Positions 1 to 5,973 of a stretch of DNA of 10,501 nt are shown one piece after another. The notes below the pieces were generated by a model. It did no database searches and was not told where the DNA came from. It was given only the letters and a program-made list of their open reading frames with translations. Each line of letters begins with the position of its first letter. The first letter of the stretch is position 1. The stretch comes from Thioalkalivibrio sp. Lineage in GTDB: Bacteria; Pseudomonadota; Gammaproteobacteria; Ectothiorhodospirales; Ectothiorhodospiraceae. The stretch covers positions 1-10,501 of the forward strand of contig SLHN01000316.1 of NCBI GenBank assembly GCA_007136145.1. The letters are read 5' to 3'. Position numbers and translations under genes: made by a program.

Positions 1-866
1 AGGCGGTGGATGGAGCCGATACTTGGTATATGGTCGGGCTTTCCGGCATTCCCAGTTCCGACAATCAGGGCCATACCTCCAATGCAGGCTTCGTTACCAC
101 CGGCGACGGAGTGGTCGTCTACGACGCACTGGGAACTCCGGCCCTGGGGTTTGAACTCATCCGTCGCATACGCGAAGTCACGAACGAACCGATACGCTAT
201 GTGATCGCCGGGCACTACCATGCCGATCACATCTACGGTCTTCAGGCCTTCCTGGACCACACGGATGCCAGGGTCATTGCACAGAGCCGCGCACAGGCAT
301 ACCTGGGCAGTGGCACGGCCCGCATGCGCCTTGAGCAACGACGTGATGTGCTGTTTCCCTGGGTCGACGAAACGACTCGCGTGGTGTACCCGCACGAGTA
401 CTTCGACGATGAGTACAGAATCCAGTTGGGCGACAAGACGTTCCGGCTGTTGCATGCGGGTCCCGCGCACTCACCCGATGACGTGATCATGGTGGTCGAG
501 GAAACAAGGGTTGTGTTTGCCGGCGATATCGTTTTCGACGGGCGCCTGCCATTCCTCGGTGATGACGATGTGAATACCGCAAACTGGGTTAGCCGTCTCG
601 AACAGGTTCAGAACATGAATCCGTCCTTTCTCATCCCGGGACATGGCGAAGCCACGCCATACGCCGCTCGCGCCGTGTCTTTCACCCGCGACTATCTGCT
701 GCATCTGCGCGAGCACATGCAGCAGGCAGTGCAGGACTTCATGTCATTCGAGGAGGCCTATGCAAGCGGTGACTGGTCGCAATACGAAGACGTCCCGGCA
801 TTCGCGGAAACCCACCGCCGCAATGCCAATGCGGTCTTCCTCGAAATGGAGGCTGCGTTGTACTAG
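1..866 (+). CDS. Metallo-beta-lactamase-fold hydrolase, SoxH-like, 5' end missing
   Basis: The frame is already open at the window edge and stops with TAG at 864-866; any signal peptide and the true start lie upstream. Numbered from the GTG at position 6, about 286 residues are visible. The zinc-site motifs of the metallo-beta-lactamase superfamily are all present: HYHADH at 70-75 (HxHxDH), a His in GPAHSPDD at 155, the bridging Asp in AGDIVF at 174, and the last His in PGHGE at 213. This pattern is typical of the periplasmic hydrolases called SoxH that accompany sox genes or PQQ-dehydrogenase clusters; their substrate is not established. The call of a zinc hydrolase is firm, while the SoxH label is inferred from sequence style and from the nearby sox genes. 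The gene ends 8 bases from the convergent SoxW-like gene, with no terminator hairpin evident between them. Confidence 0.85.
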   Translation, partial: AVDGADTWYMVGLSGIPSSDNQGHTSNAGFVTTGDGVVVYDALGTPALGFELIRRIREVTNEPIRYVIAGHYHADHIYGLQAFLDHTDARVIAQSRAQAYLGSGTARMRLEQRRDVLFPWVDETTRVVYPHEYFDDEYRIQLGDKTFRLLHAGPAHSPDDVIMVVEETRVVFAGDIVFDGRLPFLGDDDVNTANWVSRLEQVQNMNPSFLIPGHGEATPYAARAVSFTRDYLLHLREHMQQAVQDFMSFEEAYASGDWSQYEDVPAFAETHRRNANAVFLEMEAALY

Positions 867-874
867 TGTCCTGT

Positions 875-2059
875 CTATTCCGCTTCGCCTCGCATGTACT
901 GCGCGCGCCAGCGCTGATACTGCGGCCATTCGCGGTAGGCGCCACTGGCAACGTATTCGAGGCGTGCGAGGAAGCTTTCGAGAAGATCCTGCCGCGTGGC
1001 GTCGGGTAGCTGCCCGGAGTGATCGATCAGCCAGGTGCTGTCCATCCGGAAGGCCTCTTCGCCACCCTGCGAGAAGAACACCAGGCCAGGCTGGTGGGCA
1101 AGGGCCAGATCCCCGGCCAGTGCTGCCGCGGTGCCATGTCGACCATCCGGCAGAACGGCCACCGCCGGTTGGTCGACGTTCAGGCGCAGCGCATGAAACC
1201 CCGCAAGCACCGACTGCACCTCCGGGTGCGAAAGGATCTGCGCGCGCAACCGATCGCATTCCTCACAACCGGGCCGCTCGAACAGAACCAGAGAGGGACG
1301 CGGGTTGGCGGTTCGCTGGGCGGCGAGGTCGGCCGGCGGTTGCTGGAATCCGGCAAGAGGCTCGGTCGTATCTTTACCGTTGTGCGCTGAAGCGGCGACA
1401 GGCGCCGTTATCCCTCCCTCCGCCTGCAACCGCCGGGCGAAGTCGCGCAACGATTCTTCACGCCAGGCGTCGGAGTCAAGATAATCCAGAATGATATGCA
1501 TGCGCTCGGAATCGGCGAAACCGATGAAGCGCAGCATCCGCTCGGCCGAACCATCGATGAAAAGCAGCGTTGGCGTGAACGTCGCCCGCTCGTGTTCGGA
1601 CAATTCGCGCGCGCGCAGCATCTGGCCATCGAGGTTGATCATTTCCACGTCGCTGAAGACATCAACGGCGATCACGTCGAACTGCCCGGACAGCCGCCGC
1701 ACGATCTCCGGATCCTGGAAAGTGCTGCGCGCCATCGCCACACAGTGCAGGCAGGTCTCCGCGCTGAAGAACAACGCGATGCCTCGCTTTCCACGCGCGA
1801 CGGCATCTTCGAGATCACCCGGCAAATCATAAAAGGTCTGTGCGAACCACTCGGGGTACTCCAGCCGCTCTCGTGCCTCACCCGGCGCGGCCAGTAACAA
1901 CGCGGCGAGAAGCAAAAAGGAGAGCCCGGACAGCTTGCGGGGCACTACCGAGACATTGGCGGGAGTCGCATCAGGCCCGGATCCCCGGACCATGGCTGCA
2001 CCATCTAGCCAGATTCGGTTCACTAACCTGGAAGACCCGAGGAATACAGAGAGGTGCAT
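875..2059 (-). CDS. SoxW-like protein with two thioredoxin-fold domains
   Basis: This gene encodes 394 residues from the ATG at 2059, chosen because GGAG lies 7 bases upstream; the frame is open back to 2143. A hydrophobic segment at about residues 44-59, ending in an Ala-rich stretch, looks like a signal peptide, but it sits behind an unusually long charged leader. Starts at 1993 (ATG) or 1945 (GTG) would give a more normal signal peptide but lack a ribosome binding site. Domain 1 has the redox motif CLHC (103-106) and a cis-proline in TPTLLF (163), and resembles the SoxW group of thioredoxin-related proteins. Domain 2 has CEEC (265-268) and a Pro at 324 in the matching place. The likely role is periplasmic thiol-disulfide exchange, perhaps keeping Sox carrier cysteines reduced; this is inferred from the family and the neighbourhood. 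The tandem arrangement is not the usual single-domain SoxW (about 190 residues). Confidence 0.8.
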   Translation of the reverse strand: MHLSVFLGSSRLVNRIWLDGAAMVRGSGPDATPANVSVVPRKLSGLSFLLLAALLLAAPGEARERLEYPEWFAQTFYDLPGDLEDAVARGKRGIALFFSAETCLHCVAMARSTFQDPEIVRRLSGQFDVIAVDVFSDVEMINLDGQMLRARELSEHERATFTPTLLFIDGSAERMLRFIGFADSERMHIILDYLDSDAWREESLRDFARRLQAEGGITAPVAASAHNGKDTTEPLAGFQQPPADLAAQRTANPRPSLVLFERPGCEECDRLRAQILSHPEVQSVLAGFHALRLNVDQPAVAVLPDGRHGTAAALAGDLALAHQPGLVFFSQGGEEAFRMDSTWLIDHSGQLPDATRQDLLESFLARLEYVASGAYREWPQYQRWRAQYMRGEAE

Positions 2060-2088
2060 GGGAAATCTCCGGTGTACAAACTTTGATA

Positions 2089-2098
2089 GTGACGTCAC
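2089..2098. repeat. 10-bp perfect palindrome upstream of the SoxW-like gene
   Basis: GTGACGTCAC reads identically on both strands and ends 29 bases upstream of the ATG chosen for the SoxW-like gene, where a promoter would be expected. It could be an operator half-site pair. A perfect 10-mer palindrome can also arise by chance, so a function is only suggested. On the - strand TTGCTG (2098-2103) overlaps its edge as a possible -35, but no good -10 box follows. Confidence 0.3.
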
Positions 2099-2200
2099 AG
2101 CAACACCCGGCATTCCTGCCTTCCGGTACAACGGGAGCGGCATGCCCCGGCCGTGATAGCCACTTCCAGATCAGAAACCCACACGAGTAACCGGGTCAGC

Positions 2201-2647
2201 CTACTCGCAGGAAATCACTACTTGCCGGGTGCGGAAGCTTGCGCGCAACGGGCCAACCGGCACCGAAACAACCTCGTAGGGCTGGGTAAACGCCTGGGTC
2301 GTCATGCACTCGGGCCCCGGTGCCTGAAGAACCACCTCCACGAGCAATTCGTCGTCTTGATGCATCACCGAATCCACGTGAATCGAATGGCCACCGGTGG
2401 GGCGCTCTCCCATGAACACGGCGATCGCACTCTCCCGGGTAAAATCCAGACTCGGAGCGGGGCCTTGATCGAATCGGCCCCAGAAGTGCCGGAACTGTGA
2501 CTGCCCGGTGATGACCTCGAACTGCTGTTCGGTCTGCAGGCTCAGCTGACCCTTGGCCAGGCGGGTGATCGGTAGTTCCTCATCCGGACCCGGCCCCGTG
2601 CAGGCTACAGAGAGAGAAGCGAGAAAAAGCATGGGGATCGTTCGCAT
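2201..2647 (-). CDS. Small lipoprotein with PrcB C-terminal-type domain
   Basis: The ATG at 2647 is preceded by GAGGA at a good distance and gives 148 residues; the open frame extends upstream to 2794, but that part reads as non-coding. The N-terminus is a lipoprotein signal: a short basic start, a hydrophobic core and the lipobox SVAC with Cys at residue 16. Residues about 70-130 match the pattern of the PrcB C-terminal domain: a DFxxESAIAVFMG strand, the central TGGHSI motif, alternating strands, and QPYEVVSVP near the end. Proteins with this domain are mostly uncharacterised envelope proteins; the name comes from a protease-complex subunit of Treponema. Two further cysteines (114 and 147) could form a disulfide. 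It precedes the SoxW-like gene on the same strand by 141 bases, so co-transcription is possible but not shown. Lipoprotein status is clear; the domain call is from pattern recognition. Confidence 0.75.
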   Translation of the reverse strand: MRTIPMLFLASLSVACTGPGPDEELPITRLAKGQLSLQTEQQFEVITGQSQFRHFWGRFDQGPAPSLDFTRESAIAVFMGERPTGGHSIHVDSVMHQDDELLVEVVLQAPGPECMTTQAFTQPYEVVSVPVGPLRASFRTRQVVISCE

Positions 2648-2865
2648 CGTGGATCCTCGTCGAAGGTCTGCATACCGATCGTCTGCGCAAAGGAATGTGC
2701 GGGTTGGCGCTTGCGTTGGGGTACGCGCTGCCGAGACCTGCGGAGATGGCTCTCGGCGCCCAGCCAAGTATACCCTCAGCCTTCTCTCTTCCACAGCAGA
2801 TGGCCAGGAAGGATGTCGCGGTATGGTCAGGAGTTCGTCGCGGGTTGCGGGAGTTCAGGATTCCT

Positions 2866-2890
2866 CCCATAATGTTATGTTATACCTTTT
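2866..2890. promoter_or_regulatory. AT-rich Zur-like operator upstream of folE2
   Basis: In a GC-rich region the block around TGTTATGTTATACC (2873-2886) stands out. It resembles the gammaproteobacterial zinc-uptake regulator site (TGTTATannTATAACA type): the left half matches fully and the right half partly. FolE2 is the zinc-independent enzyme often placed under Zur control in bacteria, so the location fits. The block could also be just the -10 region of a promoter. It lies 240 bases from the folE2 start and 220 bases from the divergent lipoprotein gene, so it could serve either. Confidence 0.4.
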
Positions 2891-2914
2891 GTTACTCGGC
2901 GCGTATTCACCGCC

Positions 2915-3052
2915 ATGGCGCCAGCAGCCATCCCGTACGATGAGGGGCGCAGGGTACCAGTGAGCCGAGTGAGTTTTGCCGTACGAGACCCGGAAGGCCG
3001 GGGTTTACCCCCGGTGCGGTTCAGCTGCGCTTCACTGCACCCCACGGGCTGA
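2915..3052 (+). CDS. Possible 45-residue small ORF in the folE2 leader
   Basis: An ATG at 2915 opens a 45-codon frame ending in TGA at 3050-3052. It begins MAPAAIPYDEGRR and ends ASLHPTG. About 70 percent of its codons end in G or C, similar to the real genes here, but there is no convincing ribosome binding site. It starts about 30 bases after the Zur-like block and stops 71 bases before folE2, so it could be a small protein or a translated leader. The opposite strand is also open here (2875-3120), and the inverted repeats over its 3' half may explain the base bias instead. I do not recognise the peptide and hold this call weakly. Confidence 0.25.
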   Translation: MAPAAIPYDEGRRVPVSRVSFAVRDPEGRGLPPVRFSCASLHPTG

Positions 3053-3066
3053 ACTTTCAAGTTAAC
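2997..3066 (+). promoter_or_regulatory. Structured leader with competing inverted repeats ahead of folE2
   Basis: Four inverted repeats lie close together. CCGGGG (2998-3003) pairs with CCCCGG (3009-3014). GGTGC (3013-3017) pairs with GCACC (3037-3041). GTTCAGC (3019-3025) pairs with GCTGAAC (3048-3054). AACTT (3052-3056) pairs with AAGTT (3059-3063), followed by the palindrome GTTAAC (3061-3066). The second and third pairings cross, so the RNA could form a pseudoknot or switch between alternatives, as in riboswitches and attenuators. I do not recognise a known riboswitch class. A decayed mobile element is the main alternative. Confidence 0.3.
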
Positions 3067-3123
3067 GCGGAGGGGTTGGCTTCTCGTTGCTGCCCTGGTC
3101 CGCCGTCCAGAAGGATTCATGCG

Positions 3124-4071
3124 ATGTCGACCTTACCACCCCCCAATACCTCTCCCGGCGCTCAACCCCCTGCCTTGTGCCATCTCCCCGATGTTGCGGC
3201 TTCCGCCACAATGCATGCCACAACCCTCGACTGGGTCGGCATGGAGGCGATCTGTCTCCCGGTGCGACTGGCTGGTCAGTCGTTCGTGGCGCGGGCCGAC
3301 GTGGGTGTCAGCCTGGACGACTCGACGACACGGGGCATCCACATGTCGCGGCTGTATCTTGCGTTACGAGACCTGGAGCATCAGGAATTGGAGATCCCGC
3401 GCATGCGGGCTGTATTGAATACGTTCCTGCGGACGCACCATGAATTGTCAGGAGCCGCTTTCCTCACCTTGGTGGGAGAAGTACCGCTGGAACGCCCGGC
3501 GTTAGTCAGCGCCTTGGCCGGCTGGAAGGCCTACCCGTTCCGCATCGAGGCCAGATACGACCCGCGCGGATGGCATTTCAGTCTGGAAGTCGAAATCGGC
3601 TATTCATCGACTTGCCCCTGCTCCGCTGCACTCGCCAGGCAGGCGATACAGGAGCAGTTCGATCAGGACTTCGCGAACCAGGCACCAGATGCGGCGACGA
3701 TGCGCGATTGGCTCGGCGGAGCTGAAGCCATTGTCGCCACGCCGCACAGCCAGAGAAGCGAGGCACGGGTAAGAATCAACCTGGAACCGGACGGGAAGGA
3801 GCTGCCGCTGGAACGTTTGATCGATTCGGTCGAACATGCGCTGGGAACCGCCTTGCAGACTGCGGTCAAACGTGCCGACGAGAAGGCCTTCGCCCTGGCG
3901 AATGGCCGCAACTTGATGTTCTGCGAGGACGCCGCACGGGTTATCGACAATGCCTTGCGGCCGACGTACCAACCGGTCGGATACAGCATCCGCGTGTGCC
4001 ATCGCGAGAGCCTTCATGCCCATGACGCGGTCGCTCGCCTCGATCGATTTCCCCCTTCAGACCACCGATGA
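3124..4071 (+). CDS. folE2: GTP cyclohydrolase FolE2 (type IB)
   Basis: FolE2 converts GTP to 7,8-dihydroneopterin triphosphate, the first step towards folate and queuosine-type bases, and works without zinc, unlike FolE. The ATG at 3124 is preceded by AAGGA 8 bases away and gives 315 residues, normal for the family with a slightly long N-terminus; the frame is open back to 3076. Family landmarks appear in order: LPDV near residue 21, the signature from GVSLDD to GIHMSRLY (61-78), the TCPCS cysteine motif (163-167) thought to be the catalytic and metal-binding region, PHSQRS (207-212), NLMFCEDAAR (263-272), and ESLHAHDA near the end (295-302). No in-frame damage is visible. It is the only + strand gene in the middle of the window and has its own leader, so it is probably transcribed alone, possibly under zinc (Zur) control. 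Confidence 0.95.
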   Translation: MSTLPPPNTSPGAQPPALCHLPDVAASATMHATTLDWVGMEAICLPVRLAGQSFVARADVGVSLDDSTTRGIHMSRLYLALRDLEHQELEIPRMRAVLNTFLRTHHELSGAAFLTLVGEVPLERPALVSALAGWKAYPFRIEARYDPRGWHFSLEVEIGYSSTCPCSAALARQAIQEQFDQDFANQAPDAATMRDWLGGAEAIVATPHSQRSEARVRINLEPDGKELPLERLIDSVEHALGTALQTAVKRADEKAFALANGRNLMFCEDAARVIDNALRPTYQPVGYSIRVCHRESLHAHDAVARLDRFPPSDHR

Positions 4072-4415
4072 GGCTTCGTGGCTCCGAAAATGAGACTCCC
4101 GGGTTCCAGCTGCATCAGGAATGATCGGTACCGCGCACGGCGGTCGGCATGCAGGGGTTTGACCCGGATCCCCGGCCACAGGTCGAACCAGATGTCCTCG
4201 GTACTCCTGCGAGTCACACGGTCAGAACCCGAAGTTCGCAACTGCCGCAATCTCTCCCAAACGAGGTCACGGGTTTCGGCACCGGTCGGCAAAGGCCTTT
4301 GGGTGGATAGCAGGGCCAAGATCTTCCCGGAATGCTCGCCGTGGTGGTGACCAGCCTCACCGCAACCCGCGCCAACACCAGCCCCGGAGTGCCGTCCATG
4401 GCGCCCCCGGGGCAC
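4014..4415 (-). pseudogene. 3'-truncated ChrR-like cupin anti-sigma protein remnant
   Basis: The frame runs 133 codons and overlaps the folE2 3' end by 58 bases on the opposite strand. Residues about 43-110 (roughly 4289-4088) look like the junction and first strands of a ChrR-type cupin: ETRDLVWERLRQL, then VTRRSTEDIW, PGIRVKPLHAD and SFLMQLEPGS. In intact ChrR-like proteins this is followed by an HxH metal site and an EE motif, both absent; after LEPGS the frame continues into antisense of folE2. The codon bias (mostly G or C at third positions) supports past coding. The first 30 residues are Gly/His-rich and doubtful; a second frame (4450-4214), which begins with ATGACTGA overlapping the stop of the upstream gene, has better bias in its first 40 codons, suggesting a frameshift near 4325. 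No zinc-binding N-terminal domain is seen. I read it as a gene remnant cut off next to folE2. Confidence 0.5.
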
Positions 4416-4442
4416 CAGCGCCCGCCGGGGTACCCGGTCGGC

Positions 4443-4751
4443 TCAGTCATGGTCTGTTGAATACTTGGAACAGTTGGCCCACTGCCCCGGAATCCGGTTC
4501 GGCGGACGGCACAACCCCGATCCGGACCGGCTTTCTGACGAGGATGATTTCGATCCAGATGAAACCGAAATCGAGGACGACTGCATGCGTCTCGTCGATG
4601 GGTTCGACCCCATCGCGACCTGGACCAGATCGGCTCGATCCGGAGAAAAAACCGGCTGGAACGACGGAACCGGGGATTGCATCGCCGATAGCGAGGATGC
4701 GGTCAGCAACCCTGCGGCAAGACCAATGAGTGGGGCGATCAGTGTTTTCAT
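4443..4751 (-). CDS. Small exported protein of unknown function, possibly frameshifted
   Basis: The start is convincing: AAGGAG (4758-4763) lies 6 bases before the ATG at 4751, and the first 23 residues form a clear signal peptide (basic MKT start, hydrophobic core, LSA cleavage site). The remaining 79 residues are less convincing. They are Ser-rich (for example SSSISVSSGSKSSSSES) and match no family I know. All three - strand frames are open across much of this region. The frame ending at 4447 is more hydrophobic, with slightly higher third-position G+C from about 4610 on, so a frameshift after the signal peptide is possible. The stop overlaps a downstream ATG (ATGACTGA), which suggests translational coupling to the cupin remnant. 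A short hairpin (GGTGGG 4778-4783 with CCCACC 4795-4800) lies in the leader. Start and export are likely; the identity of the mature part is unknown. Confidence 0.45.
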   Translation of the reverse strand: MKTLIAPLIGLAAGLLTASSLSAMQSPVPSFQPVFSPDRADLVQVAMGSNPSTRRMQSSSISVSSGSKSSSSESRSGSGLCRPPNRIPGQWANCSKYSTDHD

Positions 4752-4920
4752 GACGGTCTCCTTGGATTCTTGTGGATGGTGGGGGGCGGTAAAGCCCACC
4801 GCACTTCAAAGTCCACCAGGCCAACATTGCCAACGATGAACCTGTATCCAGTAAACCACTGATCAAAACAGGAAACAGTCGGGGTCAATCCCTAGGGAGA
4901 ACGACGTATCGGGCGTTCGT

Positions 4921-5221
4921 TCAGCCCTCTGAAGCGATCGCGTTACGGACCAGCGGGCCCGATACCGCCGAGTGGTATTTCGCATGATCCGGGATGATGA
5001 CCCATAGCCGCCCCTGAGTCTTCCACGTTTCCCCGGTAACGCGGCAGGACGATCACGTGCGGGTGGTCGATGCTCCTTCCCGCCGCACGCACATCGCGCA
5101 ACGTCCGCGCATCTTGCTGCTGACTTTCAGTGCGAGCCGAAGATCCAGCACTCCGGGACGCCATCGCTGGCAGCGTCACCAACAAGAAAACCGCCGATGT
5201 TGCCACCGGCGGTTTCAACAT
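4921..5221 (-). pseudogene. Frameshifted small reading frame downstream of soxX
   Basis: From an ATG at 5221 the first frame encodes a signal-peptide-like start (MLKPPVATSAVFLLVTLPAMA) and continues to 4943. After about 5030, codon bias and protein-like composition move to the next frame, which is open from 5052 and ends with TGA at 4921-4923; it contains GETWKTQGRLWVIIPDHAKY and ends NAIASEG. A single-base change near 5030-5050 would join the two halves into a protein of about 100 residues. Against a real gene: there is no good ribosome binding site, and codons 3-12 coincide with the soxAX terminator hairpin. Its place after soxX is where soxK often lies, but I see no SoxK-like sequence. Treat it as a possible decayed gene. 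Confidence 0.3.
5179..5215 (-). terminator. Rho-independent terminator of the soxA-soxX operon
   Basis: On the - strand AAACCGCCG (5215-5207) pairs perfectly with CGGCGGTTT (5196-5188) around a 10-base loop, followed directly by a T-rich run (TTTTCTTGTT). It begins 46 bases after the soxX stop codon, a normal distance. The 9-bp stem with GC core and T tract is the classical form. Confidence 0.75.
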
Positions 5222-5261
5222 ACTCGTCAAGGACAACTGAACCTCGAAGATCAGGCTCTTG

Positions 5262-5945
5262 TTACTTGTTGACCGGGGACTCCGGGTCCAGCAGCCAAGC
5301 CATGATGTCTGCAATCTGCTCCTGTGTCAGTACACCCTTTGCACCCATCCGCGGCATCTGCGTGCACGGAAAATAGGCGTGAGCGTTATAGATCACGTCG
5401 TAGACATACTTCAGCATTGCGTCGCTGGTGCCACGCATCTTGCCGTAACCCGTCAGGTCCGGACCGAGGGTTCCGCCATCGCGGTCGCTTACCTTCTGGT
5501 GACAATTTGCACAGTTGCCGCCCGGCTGGCGACTCGCAGAGTGGTCATCATTGCGATGACCGACACGATAGCCGAAGCCGGACCAGGACAGTTCCCTGCC
5601 CTTCTGCCAGTCACCAAGTTTGATACCGCCTTCCGGGTAGGTGATGCTGGCCGCTGCCGCGGCACGCACCGCTTCAAGCGTCGCAGCGTCCGGCTTGCCT
5701 CCACCGACGACCGAACAGGCCTTCTGCAAGTCGTCCTGTTCCATGCGAGCGCGCATCGTGCCACCTTCCTGGACGGCGGCATCCAGGTGGAATCCGCCGG
5801 ATTCCAGGATGATGTATTCGGCCAGTTCCTCCGCGCTCATCGCGGTGAAATCCACCTTCTGGGCATCGGCGATGGCGTAACCACCCGCAAACAGGATGGC
5901 GGCGAAAGCGGCAACACCGGCCGCTAAAGAGGTCTTCTTGAACAT
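5262..5945 (-). CDS. soxX: Sulfur oxidation c-type cytochrome SoxX
   Basis: SoxX is the small haem subunit of periplasmic SoxAX, which oxidatively joins thiosulfate to the SoxY swinging-arm cysteine and passes the electrons on. The ATG at 5945 follows AGGAG and gives 227 residues. Residues 1-28 are a signal peptide (MFKKTSLAAG, then a hydrophobic core, ending IADA). The haem motif CANCH is at 145-149, and Met197 or Met200 in the QMPRMG stretch is the expected distal ligand. Cys77 and Cys194 could form a disulfide. The protein has about 100 residues before the cytochrome fold, so it belongs to the longer SoxX type. It starts 28 bases after the soxA stop, without a promoter visible between them, and a terminator follows, so soxA and soxX form one operon. 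Confidence 0.95.
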   Translation of the reverse strand: MFKKTSLAAGVAAFAAILFAGGYAIADAQKVDFTAMSAEELAEYIILESGGFHLDAAVQEGGTMRARMEQDDLQKACSVVGGGKPDAATLEAVRAAAAASITYPEGGIKLGDWQKGRELSWSGFGYRVGHRNDDHSASRQPGGNCANCHQKVSDRDGGTLGPDLTGYGKMRGTSDAMLKYVYDVIYNAHAYFPCTQMPRMGAKGVLTQEQIADIMAWLLDPESPVNK

Positions 5946-5973
5946 ATCTCGAATCTCCTGTGGGCGTCGGTGA

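Noticed and set aside
643..1494. Long + strand frame across the end of the SoxH-like gene and into the SoxW-like gene
   Set aside because: It overlaps two well-supported genes and its product is Arg/Pro-rich, typical of an out-of-frame reading of GC-rich coding DNA.
2997..3066. Cobalamin, TPP, tetrahydrofolate or preQ1 riboswitch
   Set aside because: None of the conserved sequence boxes of these classes could be found in the leader.
2875..3120. 81-codon - strand frame in the folE2 leader
   Set aside because: There is no ribosome binding site, it lies opposite the hairpins and no family is recognised; the competing + strand small frame is no better proven, so only the region is flagged.
5188..5215. 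Inverted repeat considered as a mobile-element end or CRISPR-like repeat
   Set aside because: It occurs once, is followed by a T run on the - strand and lies 46 bases after soxX, so it is a terminator.
5259..5927. 222-codon + strand frame opposite soxX
   Set aside because: It is wholly antisense to soxX, which has a signal peptide and haem motif; the open frame results from codon bias of soxX.
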